A DNA stretch of 64,000 nt from Nitrospira sp. (GCA_024760525.1 CP060499.1:558001-622000), one strand, 5' to 3'. Shown: positions 1 to 9,789, numbered from the stretch's first letter. Numbers and translations are program-made. The notes: generated from the letters alone by a model not told the origin.

Positions 1-210
1 AAGCTGCGGAAGGTCTCCGCCACGCCCGTCGCAGTCGGATTCGGCGTGGCGACTCCGGAGGATGCGGCGAAGGTGTCAAAGATGGCCGATGGGGTGATCG
101 TCGGCAGCGCCATCGTGAAACGCATCGCGTCCCACCAACAGGATCCCGCCATGGTCAGACATGTCGCTGAGTTTGTCCGCTCTCTCAAAGCGGCCATGGT
201 TCCAGCCTAG
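1..210 (+). CDS. trpA: Tryptophan synthase alpha subunit, C-terminal part
   Basis: The frame open from base 1 encodes the last 69 residues of a TIM-barrel protein and stops with TAG at 208-210. The run PVAVGFGVATPEDA followed by ADGVIVGSAIVKRI is the characteristic phosphate-binding end of TrpA, which cleaves indole-3-glycerol phosphate to indole and glyceraldehyde 3-phosphate in the cytoplasm. The start and the catalytic Glu and Asp lie outside the window. The family call is secure; whether a trp operon precedes it cannot be seen. Confidence 0.93.
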   Translation, partial: KLRKVSATPVAVGFGVATPEDAAKVSKMADGVIVGSAIVKRIASHQQDPAMVRHVAEFVRSLKAAMVPA

Positions 211-669
211 ATAGCCGATCGGCGACATGCCATCCGAGTGAAGTAAATTCTTCCAGCGTTTCACTTCTTCTTACGTAACTCTCCTGTCAGCCTCCACACG
301 AAGGTCCGAATGGCCTCACTGACTAAGGCCATCTTCTGGGATTGCAACAAATCACAAATAACGTAAGGTGTATACCGTAAGAATAGTCAGGCACATGGCT
401 GGTCGAGTTGTGTGGTGGCTATTGTGTTTGCGCCAATGACCCTGGAACGGGAGCAACGATGAGCGCAATCCTCCCTCGTATGTATCAGCGGGCAACGATA
501 GGTGCGACTGCCCCTGCTCTATGTAATAGGCGGGTACCACCCCTCTCTGACTCCAGAAGACTACGAGACATGGCTCGTGAGTGGGAATCGACTTGCCCCG
601 TACCTGATCGGATTTTCCCGTCCCTTATCGTCTCGTACGCACCATTCTCCATCGTGAAAGGAGATGCCA
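211..669. other. Intergenic region upstream of the Rhs locus
   Basis: About 460 bases with no convincing gene. A 93-codon plus-strand frame (408-689) has no family resemblance and runs into the Rhs start. The only recognisable signal is the AAAGGAG ribosome-binding site at 657-663 for the next gene. A promoter for the Rhs locus is expected here, but I could not pick one with confidence. Confidence 0.5.
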
Positions 670-3600
670 ATGCAGACCGGCCGTCCTGAGCTAATCGCTC
701 TTGTCTGTGTGCTGTATTGGTGGCTCCTCCCAGTCGGTCCAGGAATAGCCAAAGAAATCGATGAGGATCTCCCGATGGGAACGGCGGGTGGAGCGGTTCA
801 TGTCGATCCATTCACCGGCACAGCGACGACCAGCATTCCAATCAACGTGCTGCCTGGTCGCAATGGGGTTCAACCCAATCTGCAACTGAGCTATGCCAGC
901 GGAAATGGAAACGGGTGGGTGGGCATGGGGTGGAAACTGGAACTGGGAGCGATCGAGCGGAACACGCGGTTCGGGGTGATCTATAGCGAAACTCCAGCCG
1001 ATAACGGAAAAGTCTATGCCGTGCGAATGAGTGGGGTGTCGGCGGAGCTGATTAAACTCCTGCCCAATAGTCCTAGCGATCCCGAATATCGAGCAAAAAT
1101 CGAAAGCGGCTTCTTCCGCATCCGCAAACTGACGACGGGTGGATGGGAAGTGACAGATCGTAAGGGTGTGAAGTATTCGTTCGGCGTCAACGCCAACGCT
1201 CGGGTCGAAGATACCGCCACGGGTCGGATCTTTCGGTGGAATCTCGAGCGAGTGGAAGACCGCGACGGGAACTACATGGTGGCGACGTACACGAAAGATC
1301 AGGGGCAATCGTATCTCGATCAGATCACGTATACCTCGACGACAAAGACCGCTATCCCGGCACCCCATGTCATCAAGTTCTATTCGCATACCCCGGCTGG
1401 CATGACAGCTCCAGACACCTACAATGCCCATTTCAAAGTCGTGACCGCCAAACGGTTGAGAGCGATCGAAGTGAAGACGAACAATGTGACGATGCGCGCC
1501 TATGAGTTGATCTATACCCCCAGCGTCACGACGGGTACGCAGCTGCTGACACAGGTGCAACAGTTCAACCGCAATGCGTCCATCAATCTCACGACGTTTG
1601 ATGTCATGGGGCCTGCGTTGCCGCCCATCGCGATGACCTACTCAACTTCTGCCTCGACCTTTACGCCGTCCACTCATCCCTGGCTCACCAACTGGTGCAG
1701 TGGGGGGAGCGGCGTAACTCCGGCTGAATTCAATGGAGATGGGCAACAGGACCTATGGTGTACCAATACCTCCAATGGTTTTTCCACCGCGACAGCTTCT
1801 AGCGGGTCCTTGACGGCTGGGACTAACGTCTATTCTTCTTGTGCTTCGCGGGTGACGGGAGATTTCGATGGAGATGGTAAGCAGGACATCGGATGTATTA
1901 CGTATCTAGATGACAGCATACCTACTGGGGTAGGTGTTTTCCTAGTTAAACGGTATCGGGTCTCCGTTGCCTACTCGACAGGCTCTGGAATCTTTTCCCC
2001 ACCCAGCCAGGTGTGGCCTATCTGTACGGTGGGAGTTGGGGGAACTGCTACGCATGCCCTTGGAGCAAGCGACCTGAATGGCGATGGCAAAACTGATGTC
2101 TGGTGTAAGGGGGAATTGTTTCAAGGACCCTTCGTGACGGGGATCTTCTCGCAGGGAACCTCATTTACACCAGAGTCGCCCGATCCCCCATGGCTCACTG
2201 GATTTTGTCCAACCGGAGGGGTAGGGAGTGGAGATTTTAACGGAGACGGACGAGCCGATCTTGTTTGCCATGACAATACTCCTGGGACCACCACGATCCG
2301 GTATTCGACGTCGGTAGGGACCACAGCAAGTTTCAATACCTCCTCCTCGTTGGCTAGCTGGTGTGGAAGCGGTTACCTCTCATTTTCCGCGATGGTTACC
2401 ACGCCACCACCAAGCAAATTTGCGATTAGTGATTTCAACGGTGACGGCATTCAGGATCTGTGGTGTCAGACGGGAACAGGCACGGTCTTGATTGGGCTCT
2501 CGACAGGAACCAGTATTTCGTCGCCTCTAGTATGGCGGACAGGCTTTTGTACGACCGGCAAGACCGGCACTGCGGATTTCGATGGGGATGGTATTACCGA
2601 TATGTGGTGCCACACCACGGATGGAACGACTCAGGTCATGCTATCGACGGGGAGCACATTTCAAACCCCAACTCCATGGGGACCAAGCTTTTGCGCGACG
2701 GGGACTTTTGGCACCGCCGATCTCAACGGTGATGCCAAACCCGACCTCTGGTGTGTGAGCAGCGGGAACGTCTCGGTCGCGATTGCCGGCAGTCCAGGTG
2801 TTAAAACCGATCTACTCGCCACTCTGTCAAACGGTTTCGGGGTTCTGACCGTTCTGACCTATACCCCTTCGACGGCACTTGGGGTATCCCATACGCTGCT
2901 TCCATATCCCGTCTACGTCACCACAGCATTAGCCAAGACTGTATCTACCAGCATTGCAGGTGCGATCGGCAACCAAACCACACAGACGACGTATCAATAC
3001 GAGAAGGGCTATCACAGCATCCCAAACCGTGACTTCCGCGGCTTTCAGCGGTCCACGGTGACCGCCTGCGCCAATTGCAATACCACGGAGAAAACCGTGA
3101 CGGTGACGGAGGTTCACCAGGGCTCGGGGACCACGGCGACAGAGGATATCGGCGCCTCGCTGACCCATCCCGATGCTCCGACCAAGGGACTTCCGTACCG
3201 CATTCTCGTCCAAGATAGTGCGGGAACTCCTTTGCTGGAAACCCGTACCACCTATGCGACTGACGCCAATGGGCTCGCACCCTGGTTTACCCCCTCGTCC
3301 CAGGTCGTGACCAACACCTATGCCAATGGTGTCATCGCCAAGACCACACAGGTGAATTTCACCTACGATCCTACCTACGGCAACGTGCTACGCGAAGAGC
3401 ATTTGGGTGACGCAGGCGTCACGGGGGATGAAAAAACCATCGACCGGGCGTTCGCGAATGAATCGACGGCCTGGTTGATCGGATTTCCCACCCGGGAAAC
3501 GATCTACAAGGGGATCAGCACGGCGGCTCAAGATAGGATCGCGGAGACGACGTTTTATTATGATGGCGTGACGACGTGTGCTACCGCCTCCGTGCTGCAA

Positions 3601-5544
3601 GTGCCTACGCTCGGACATTTGACGCGCACGGTGAATTGGTTGAACGGCGGCACCAACCCAGAAACGCGCATGGCGTACGATCAATATGGGAACAAAGTGT
3701 GTGCCCGCGACCCAAAAGGCAATATGACCACACTGGGTTATGATCCCTCCCAAGTGTTCCTGATGACCAGCACGAATGCGCTGGGGCATGTCTTCACCAC
3801 AAGTTACTACGGGGTCAATTTGGTGCTGATGGACACGGGATTGTATGGGCAAGTCAAGGGCGTGACTGATCCAAACGGACGCACGACGACCAGTACCTAT
3901 GATGCATTTGGGCGCAGGGTGACGACGACCACGCCTGCACCGGATAGCCTTGTCACGACCCTCGCCTACAACTATGGAGGGACCTTCGTTGTGGGAACCC
4001 AGCATGTTCAGAGCACGATCAGCGGCGGGAGTTTAACAACCAATCTCGTGAGCAAGATCTATTTCGATGGCCTGGGGCGCACCATCAAGACCGAAAGCCC
4101 CGGGGCCGCCGATGGGGGCGCGAATCTGAAGGTCCTGATCACCGAAACCCAATACGATACTCGTGGTCTCGTGAAACAAACCAGTCTGCCCTACGTCCAG
4201 GGGATCGAATCCGCGACGGGTCGGTGGACTACCATGACCTATGATGCACTCGGGCGCCAGGTTCAGCGTACCAATCCCGACAATACCAACAGCCGGACCT
4301 GTTACAGCGGCTGGATGACGACCACCGTCGATCCCAAGCTCCATAAAAAAGTCGAGACCCACGATGCCTACGGGCGATTGGCAACGGTGCAGGAATACAC
4401 GGGGCAAGCCACGGCGGGAACCTGTGCGGGTGGGACCCTCTATACCACGACAACCTATCAATACGACCGGCTCGGGAATCTGGTGAAAGTCCTGGATACC
4501 CTCGGCAATCGCACGACCATGCGGTACGACACCTTGGGCCGCAAGATCGCCATGTCCGATCCCGACATGAGCACCAATGGAACCACGACCTGTGGCGACC
4601 TAACTGCTCTCCCGCCCAACACGACCTATCCTTGGTACGCCGCGCCTTGCTGGAATTACAAATACGATCAGGCCGGAAATCTCGAACGGCAAACGGATGC
4701 CAAAAATCAACATCTCTGGTTCCGGTACGACGGGCTGAATCGCCGAACGCAGAAGGACTACACGACTCAGAAAGCAGCCGGTAGCGGCGACGTGCGCTAC
4801 ATCTACGACGATACCGTCACGACCACCAATCGCAAAGGCCGCTTGAAGCAAGTAGTCGATGCGGCCACGAACGTGACGTTTGAATACGATGTGATGGGCC
4901 GGGTCAGCAAGAGCACCAAGATTCTGGATGGGACGACCTATGTGACCACAAGCGCCTATGATGGCCTCGGGCGGCTCACCAGCGTGAGCTATCCCACGAA
5001 TCCCATTAAGACCGTCACTTACACCTACGATGGGCCACAGCTGAAACGAGTGAGCGAAGGGGCCACCACCTATGTGACCTATGCCAATTTTAACGCCTTG
5101 GGGGAACCGAGGACGACCACCCAGGGCAATGGGGTGGTAACCACGCGCACGTTTGACCCCCTCACGTTTCGACTGGAGACCGTCAATACGGTCAACCCCA
5201 ATACGCCGTCGCCTGACATTGCCGCTCCGACGATACCGACAAAGGTCACGACCACGATCATCAACGGCACGCAAATCGATCTTAGCTGGACCCCGAGCCT
5301 CGATAACATAGGAGTGACCGGCTATTGGATCGAACGGTGCCAGGGGACCGGGTGCACAAGCTTCACGCAGGTTGGGACTTCAACCGGAACGACATTTAGC
5401 GACATGAGTGTGACCACGGGCACCATCTATAGCTATCGTGTGCGTGCGACCGATGCCGCGGGCAATGTCAGTCTGTATTCGATCCCCACTCCAACAACAG
5501 GATACGGCGCGGTCCCGTTCGGCCTCTCGCCGTATGGGTCATGA
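670..5544 (+). CDS. Secreted TcB-like Rhs shell protein (SpvB / VCBS / Rhs / Fn3)
   Basis: A 1624-residue protein with an N-terminal signal peptide. The second ATG (670) is chosen because AAAGGAG lies six bases upstream; the ATG at 664 abuts that site. An SpvB-type domain follows (motif FTGTATTSIPI, about residues 35-300). Seven FG-GAP/VCBS-like calcium-binding repeats (pattern DFNGDGxxDLWC) lie at about residues 355-700, then Rhs YD repeats at about 1000-1510, then one fibronectin type III domain at about 1520-1605. This order matches TcB of ABC toxin complexes, which forms half of the toxin-holding cocoon. The Rhs-associated core and toxin domain are missing and occur in the gene at 6360. 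The Sec signal is odd for a TcB-like protein. Role as a toxin shell is inferred. Confidence 0.85.
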   Translation: MQTGRPELIALVCVLYWWLLPVGPGIAKEIDEDLPMGTAGGAVHVDPFTGTATTSIPINVLPGRNGVQPNLQLSYASGNGNGWVGMGWKLELGAIERNTRFGVIYSETPADNGKVYAVRMSGVSAELIKLLPNSPSDPEYRAKIESGFFRIRKLTTGGWEVTDRKGVKYSFGVNANARVEDTATGRIFRWNLERVEDRDGNYMVATYTKDQGQSYLDQITYTSTTKTAIPAPHVIKFYSHTPAGMTAPDTYNAHFKVVTAKRLRAIEVKTNNVTMRAYELIYTPSVTTGTQLLTQVQQFNRNASINLTTFDVMGPALPPIAMTYSTSASTFTPSTHPWLTNWCSGGSGVTPAEFNGDGQQDLWCTNTSNGFSTATASSGSLTAGTNVYSSCASRVTGDFDGDGKQDIGCITYLDDSIPTGVGVFLVKRYRVSVAYSTGSGIFSPPSQVWPICTVGVGGTATHALGASDLNGDGKTDVWCKGELFQGPFVTGIFSQGTSFTPESPDPPWLTGFCPTGGVGSGDFNGDGRADLVCHDNTPGTTTIRYSTSVGTTASFNTSSSLASWCGSGYLSFSAMVTTPPPSKFAISDFNGDGIQDLWCQTGTGTVLIGLSTGTSISSPLVWRTGFCTTGKTGTADFDGDGITDMWCHTTDGTTQVMLSTGSTFQTPTPWGPSFCATGTFGTADLNGDAKPDLWCVSSGNVSVAIAGSPGVKTDLLATLSNGFGVLTVLTYTPSTALGVSHTLLPYPVYVTTALAKTVSTSIAGAIGNQTTQTTYQYEKGYHSIPNRDFRGFQRSTVTACANCNTTEKTVTVTEVHQGSGTTATEDIGASLTHPDAPTKGLPYRILVQDSAGTPLLETRTTYATDANGLAPWFTPSSQVVTNTYANGVIAKTTQVNFTYDPTYGNVLREEHLGDAGVTGDEKTIDRAFANESTAWLIGFPTRETIYKGISTAAQDRIAETTFYYDGVTTCATASVLQVPTLGHLTRTVNWLNGGTNPETRMAYDQYGNKVCARDPKGNMTTLGYDPSQVFLMTSTNALGHVFTTSYYGVNLVLMDTGLYGQVKGVTDPNGRTTTSTYDAFGRRVTTTTPAPDSLVTTLAYNYGGTFVVGTQHVQSTISGGSLTTNLVSKIYFDGLGRTIKTESPGAADGGANLKVLITETQYDTRGLVKQTSLPYVQGIESATGRWTTMTYDALGRQVQRTNPDNTNSRTCYSGWMTTTVDPKLHKKVETHDAYGRLATVQEYTGQATAGTCAGGTLYTTTTYQYDRLGNLVKVLDTLGNRTTMRYDTLGRKIAMSDPDMSTNGTTTCGDLTALPPNTTYPWYAAPCWNYKYDQAGNLERQTDAKNQHLWFRYDGLNRRTQKDYTTQKAAGSGDVRYIYDDTVTTTNRKGRLKQVVDAATNVTFEYDVMGRVSKSTKILDGTTYVTTSAYDGLGRLTSVSYPTNPIKTVTYTYDGPQLKRVSEGATTYVTYANFNALGEPRTTTQGNGVVTTRTFDPLTFRLETVNTVNPNTPSPDIAAPTIPTKVTTTIINGTQIDLSWTPSLDNIGVTGYWIERCQGTGCTSFTQVGTSTGTTFSDMSVTTGTIYSYRVRATDAAGNVSLYSIPTPTTGYGAVPFGLSPYGS

Positions 5545-5613
5545 GGCGCGACATCCTGCGCGCACGAAAGGTCAATTGCACGTGACACCGACTTGGACAA
5601 GGAGGTGGAGAGG

Positions 5614-6270
5614 ATGAAGAATCAAGAGACGCGTTCGACGGCGATGGTCATGGTGCTGACCATGCTCACTGTGTTCTTCATATATTGGCAGCAATCTGCT
5701 GAGGCGGTCTGCACGCCTCTCGGCACCACAACACCGAATGTCGGACTGTGCAAACCAGGAAACGGCGAGACGGGATGGACGAACGCGATCAACGACAATT
5801 GGACCCTCCTGGACAACCGCCTGGTTCCACCCGGCGCGGTCATGTTTTATGCAGCGGTTACCCCTCCGAATGGCTGGTATGTCTGTGACGGCACCGCGAA
5901 GAATCGGACGACCGATGCCGCCTTGTTTGCGGTGATTGGAACGACGTTCGGGGCCGGCGATGGGGCCACCACATTCAACGTGCCTGATGCCCGGTCGCGC
6001 AATGTCGTTGCGGCGGGCCAAGGAACGGGATTGACCATGAGGAATCTTGCCGGCTCGGGTGGGGAAGAAACGCACACGTTAACGATCTCGGAAATGCCGA
6101 GCCACAACCACACGATCTCGAATGCGATGCCAGCGTCTGGCTCAGTGTTCCAGGGCTCGGGCGTCGGTGGCGGGGGCTCGGGGACAGTATCAATCGGGTT
6201 TACGGGCGGCAATGGGGCTCACAATGTCATGGATCCTTTTCTGGTCCTCACGTGCATGATTAAGCGATAG
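5614..6270 (+). CDS. Secreted phage tail-collar domain protein
   Basis: A 218-residue protein. ATG 5614 is preceded by AAGGAGGTGG (5599-5608), a far better start than the upstream TTG at 5593. A hydrophobic signal peptide ends near residue 28 (AEA). The mature part carries a tail-collar/MdpB-type domain: PPGAVMFYA, then GWYVCDGT, then the conserved FNVPDARSRN and SHNHTI. Such domains form trimeric fibre tips in phages, where they do not carry signal peptides. It sits between two halves of an Rhs protein, so I infer a secreted accessory, perhaps an adhesin tip or chaperone. It lies 69 bases after the first Rhs gene and 89 before the second. Confidence 0.8.
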   Translation: MKNQETRSTAMVMVLTMLTVFFIYWQQSAEAVCTPLGTTTPNVGLCKPGNGETGWTNAINDNWTLLDNRLVPPGAVMFYAAVTPPNGWYVCDGTAKNRTTDAALFAVIGTTFGAGDGATTFNVPDARSRNVVAAGQGTGLTMRNLAGSGGEETHTLTISEMPSHNHTISNAMPASGSVFQGSGVGGGGSGTVSIGFTGGNGAHNVMDPFLVLTCMIKR

Positions 6271-6359
6271 AGCGGCCTCGAGTGGTTGCGAGAGCACACA
6301 CGCGAATGGGATCGAAAGCGCCAGACCGCGTTGGATCTCTGTGACGGAGGAGTACTGAT

Positions 6360-8324
6360 ATGGCCCGACAAGCATTGAGGCAGAAGAAGAGTCGAGGAGG
6401 GGCCTTATCGCACTGCGTTCTGGTCGCTGTCGCACTTCTAACAATTCCGCCGGCAGTCTTTGCCGAAGTCCTTCAAAGCCTGCACTATGCGTATGACGAG
6501 GCCGGAAACGTTACTCGAATTGGCGATCAAATTACCTTGGCGAATACACAGATTTTGACCTATGACGATCTTGATCAATTACTGACGGCGAATGGACCAT
6601 ACGGGACGGGGGGCAATAACAGCACGTTCACCTATGCGTATAATGAGATCGGCAACATGACCATGAACCCGCAAGTGGGCGCCTATACCTATTCCACCGG
6701 CGGCGCCGGCGTGGTTCGGCCCCATGCCGCTACGAAGGCTGGCCCCTATCCGTTCACGTATGACAACAATGGCAACATGATTACGATGACGGATCCTGCC
6801 GGCTTCTATGGGTATAGTGCGAATTATAACGCGGATAATCGCATGAGCAGCGTGACGGCCACCTATGGAGGCGTCCCCACCACGACGACGTTCGTCTATG
6901 ATGGCGAGGGTGGGCGGGTGAAGAAGATCGTGGGAACCACCACGACGCGCTACATCAGCAAACTGTATGAGTGTGATACGACCGGCGCCAATACGAGTTG
7001 CAGCCGGTTTATCTGGGCCGGGAGCACCCGGATCGCCACCGTCGCCACAAATGGGACCGTGCACTACTGGCAGGAGGAACATCTGGGCAGTTCGAGTGTG
7101 ATCACGAACAGTAGCGGGGCCAAGGTCCAGGCGCTCACTTATTATCCCTATGGTGATCTCCGCACGAATCAGAGTTTCACCACGCCGGCTGTGGATGTGC
7201 CCTATAAGTATACGGGCCAGGCGCTCGATACGAGCAGTAATCTCTACTTCTACGAATCGCGGTACTATCACGCCGTCTTCGGCCGCTTCATCGCGCCGGA
7301 TACCATTGTACCGGATCTGCACGATCCTCAGAGCCTGAACCGCTACACGTACGCCAGCAATAACCCATTCCGGTATACCGATCCGACCGGCCATTGTCCG
7401 TGGTGTATTGTCATCGCCATTGGCGTCATCGCGGGAGCGGTTTCGAGCGGGATCCAAAGTGATTGGGATCTCGAAGCCACGTTAGTCGGGGGTGTGATCG
7501 GTGGGGCGAGCGCAGCCGCGGGGTATGGCACGTTCGGGCCCGCGTCGGCTGCATTTGCCAGTCTTGGAGACATTGGAGCGGGTATCGCTGGAGGGGCTGT
7601 CGCAGGGGCGGTGGCCGGAGGCACCAGTGGGATACTAGCGAATATGGCCGGCTATAATGTCAACATCGGTTTGGCGATTGCCTCAGGGGCGGCAGCCGGT
7701 GGGATTACCGGTGGCGCGTATGGTCGGTGGGGACAGTTGGGGGCCTTGGCTGCTGCACCCGCTGCCGGAGCAGCAGGCGCAGCCATTAGCGGAGCCGATC
7801 CCGGCATGGGGGCCGCCATTGCTGCTGCGACCGCGGCGTTTGCGTTGGGAGTGCAATACGTTCAGTGGAGGGCGAGCGTTTTATTAAACACACAGCGCAG
7901 GGCACTGACCTCGAACGAGATTGGCACGGCGAGGTCAGTTTTTGGCAGCAGAATAAACTATTCAAAGGTGAATATATCCAATGCCAAATACTTCTTCTTG
8001 CAAGGAAACGATTTCGCGATGGCGCCTGATGGAAATATCTATTGGCCGGGAAGCTGTAGCGACCTGGCCAGTTGCGATTTTGGCAGTCACGTTGGGACAT
8101 TCATCCATGAGATGACCCATGCTATGCAGCACCAACATGGCATCAATGTGTTATTGCAAGGGTTCATCTTGCAGGCAGCAAAGTATTTAAGTCTTACGAT
8201 GTATGATCCATACAGCTTTACGTATGACCCCGCCAAACCCTTCAGTGCTTACAATATTGAGCAACAAGGAGACATCGCGGTTGAGATCTACTACAAAACA
8301 TATCCTAACAACATAGATTACTGA
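6360..8324 (+). CDS. TcC-like Rhs protein with putative HExxH metallopeptidase tip
   Basis: A 654-residue protein; ATG 6360 follows GGAGG (6347-6351). It has its own signal peptide (to about residue 35), then YD repeats from about residue 40, starting with LHYAYDEAGNVTRIGDQ. The Rhs-associated core is at about residues 300-345 (GRFIAPDT, NRYTYASNNP, DPTGH). A Gly/Ala-rich hydrophobic linker (345-500) is typical of polymorphic toxins. The 150-residue C-terminal domain contains HEMTH at residues 583-587, an HExxH zinc site, followed by more Gln/His. I infer a metallopeptidase toxin; its target is unknown. The tip is visibly more AT-rich than the shell, as in exchangeable toxin cassettes. Confidence 0.82.
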   Translation: MARQALRQKKSRGGALSHCVLVAVALLTIPPAVFAEVLQSLHYAYDEAGNVTRIGDQITLANTQILTYDDLDQLLTANGPYGTGGNNSTFTYAYNEIGNMTMNPQVGAYTYSTGGAGVVRPHAATKAGPYPFTYDNNGNMITMTDPAGFYGYSANYNADNRMSSVTATYGGVPTTTTFVYDGEGGRVKKIVGTTTTRYISKLYECDTTGANTSCSRFIWAGSTRIATVATNGTVHYWQEEHLGSSSVITNSSGAKVQALTYYPYGDLRTNQSFTTPAVDVPYKYTGQALDTSSNLYFYESRYYHAVFGRFIAPDTIVPDLHDPQSLNRYTYASNNPFRYTDPTGHCPWCIVIAIGVIAGAVSSGIQSDWDLEATLVGGVIGGASAAAGYGTFGPASAAFASLGDIGAGIAGGAVAGAVAGGTSGILANMAGYNVNIGLAIASGAAAGGITGGAYGRWGQLGALAAAPAAGAAGAAISGADPGMGAAIAAATAAFALGVQYVQWRASVLLNTQRRALTSNEIGTARSVFGSRINYSKVNISNAKYFFLQGNDFAMAPDGNIYWPGSCSDLASCDFGSHVGTFIHEMTHAMQHQHGINVLLQGFILQAAKYLSLTMYDPYSFTYDPAKPFSAYNIEQQGDIAVEIYYKTYPNNIDY

Positions 8325-8330
8325 AACTCT

Positions 8331-8768
8331 ATGCACGCGCCTAGAACAGATCTTTTAATTGTGGCAGTCATCGCCATAATCTTTCTGTGGTTGCCAGCCT
8401 GCTCTCGATCTTTCATGATCAAGCCAGTAGGAAAAATCGGAGAGCCCCTGGTATTTTATTTTTATGAGGCGGCCAATTCTTCAACTTCTATGCGGCTGAA
8501 CATCGTAGATTTTGTTGTGCAGGAACAGAAGAGCGACGACAAGTGGGATACTATTTGGCAACTAAATGGAGAGCAATCGGTTGAGGCAATTACGTATGGT
8601 GGACGATACAAAGGGCTGGCTGAAACTACATCTCCGAAACCGCTTTCTTTACAAGGGAACTATCGTGTAATTGCCAAAGACCGGCCTCGGTTTGATCCTC
8701 CCGGGTATTCTGCCGTGTTTTTTAGATTCAACGAGGAAGGCTTCCTCATTGTTACCAGTCCACATTAG
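8331..8768 (+). CDS. Small lipoprotein, candidate immunity protein 1
   Basis: A 145-residue protein starting six bases after the Rhs toxin stop, so it is almost certainly cotranscribed. A hydrophobic N-terminus ends in the lipobox LPAC (Cys about residue 24), predicting an envelope lipoprotein. The body has no family I recognise: beta-rich, with TIWQLNGEQS, YGGRYKGL and a C-terminal FFRFNEEGFLI. The next gene encodes a clear paralogue. Position directly behind a toxin tip, small size and envelope location suggest immunity to a periplasm-acting metallopeptidase, but nothing in the sequence proves it. AT-rich compared with the shell genes. Confidence 0.75.
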   Translation: MHAPRTDLLIVAVIAIIFLWLPACSRSFMIKPVGKIGEPLVFYFYEAANSSTSMRLNIVDFVVQEQKSDDKWDTIWQLNGEQSVEAITYGGRYKGLAETTSPKPLSLQGNYRVIAKDRPRFDPPGYSAVFFRFNEEGFLIVTSPH

Positions 8769-8792
8769 CTGCTCGATTGCTGAGCGAATATT

Positions 8793-9242
8793 GTGAGATA
8801 TCGCTGCTTGCTTGGCGTGATAAGTCCTATGATCACATTGACCGTTACCTCGTGCATCTATCCTGCCTTCACAAAAGCCACAGGTAGTCTTAATCAGATG
8901 ATCACCTTTAGGTTTTTCCAATCCCCTGATGACGAAAAACCATCAAAGTTTGATATCTTGGACGTCACATTACAAGAGCGGTCAATTGATGCCCAATGGG
9001 TCACGATTTGGGATCTCAATGGAAAAGCATGCCTGAGTGAAGTCGTATATGGTTCAAAGTACCAGGGGCTTAACGAAATCATCCCTGCCAAACCCCTCAA
9101 ACAGCATGGGAAGTATCGGCTGCTTATTTCAGGGACGACATGGCCCAAACCTGGTTTAGGTGAAGCTGGAATAGATTTCTTCTTCGATGAAGAGGGGAAA
9201 TTGATTCAGAGCGGAACTCGCGTGAGAACTCCCGAGCAGTGA
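8793..9242 (+). CDS. Small lipoprotein-like paralogue, candidate immunity protein 2
   Basis: A 149-residue protein from a GTG start, 24 bases after the preceding gene. Shared features with that protein are TIWDLNGKACL against TIWQLNGEQSV, YGSKYQGLNE against YGGRYKGLAE, KPLKQHGKYRL against KPLSLQGNYRV, and a C-terminal FFFDEEGKLI against FFRFNEEGFLI. The N-terminus is hydrophobic with a Cys near residue 21 (TSC), compatible with a lipoprotein signal. Tandem duplication behind a toxin gene is common for immunity genes. No known family is recognised. Confidence 0.7.
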   Translation: MRYRCLLGVISPMITLTVTSCIYPAFTKATGSLNQMITFRFFQSPDDEKPSKFDILDVTLQERSIDAQWVTIWDLNGKACLSEVVYGSKYQGLNEIIPAKPLKQHGKYRLLISGTTWPKPGLGEAGIDFFFDEEGKLIQSGTRVRTPEQ

Positions 9243-9342
9243 CGCCTCCCATCTCGGCAAACTCTTTACCGCAGCAGTTTAAGCCCATAAAAAGCGCAGA
9301 GATTAGAATTCATTTTGGCATTGTAAATCCTGGGAAGTCTGG

Positions 9343-9789
9343 ATGCTCATAATGCCGAAGCGATTGCTCTGGTGCTTCATATGGTTTCTTACAGCGGATT
9401 GTTCTGCGCAAGATATTGGGGCTCAATTTTTCGCCGAAGGCTTTGAGTCAAGGATAGAGCGGCTTGAAAAATATCCACTCGATCAACAATACAAGATATT
9501 CTTGTACGGCAATCAAATCGTTCATCCTCCACTGACTGGCCTGGCGCTTCCAAGAGCAAAACGAGGACAGCCAGCTTTGGAGTTTATATTAGAGAAATTG
9601 GACCATTCTCGGAACGATCTCGATTTTAGAGATTCATTGGTTGTTTTTCAGCACATGCAGTGGGGCGGCTATTACAATATTTGTGGCGATACTGTTGCAA
9701 TGAATAAGATAAAGGCCAACGAAGATAAAATACGGAATGCGGATTGGCGCGGCGTCTATAATCAAATGCTGAAAGGATTATGTCGGTAA
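9343..9789 (+). CDS. Small secreted protein, unknown, third gene behind the Rhs toxin
   Basis: A 148-residue protein with a signal peptide cleaving near CSA/QD. Starts at 9343 or 9352 are both possible. The mature part is alpha-helical and charged with no family I know, and is not a paralogue of the two lipoproteins. Motifs include LEKYPLDQQYKIFLYGNQ and WGGYYNICGD. It resembles small HEAT-like or immunity proteins that remain after earlier toxin-cassette exchanges. Its frame ends inside the start of an Rhs fragment, which supports that history. AT-rich. Confidence 0.6.
   Translation: MLIMPKRLLWCFIWFLTADCSAQDIGAQFFAEGFESRIERLEKYPLDQQYKIFLYGNQIVHPPLTGLALPRAKRGQPALEFILEKLDHSRNDLDFRDSLVVFQHMQWGGYYNICGDTVAMNKIKANEDKIRNADWRGVYNQMLKGLCR

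Noticed and set aside
408..689. 93-codon frame before the Rhs gene
   Set aside because: No recognisable protein pattern and it runs past the Rhs start.
5614..6270. Tail-collar gene as evidence of a prophage
   Set aside because: No other phage gene is near, and the protein has a signal peptide. It fits the Rhs locus better than a phage remnant.
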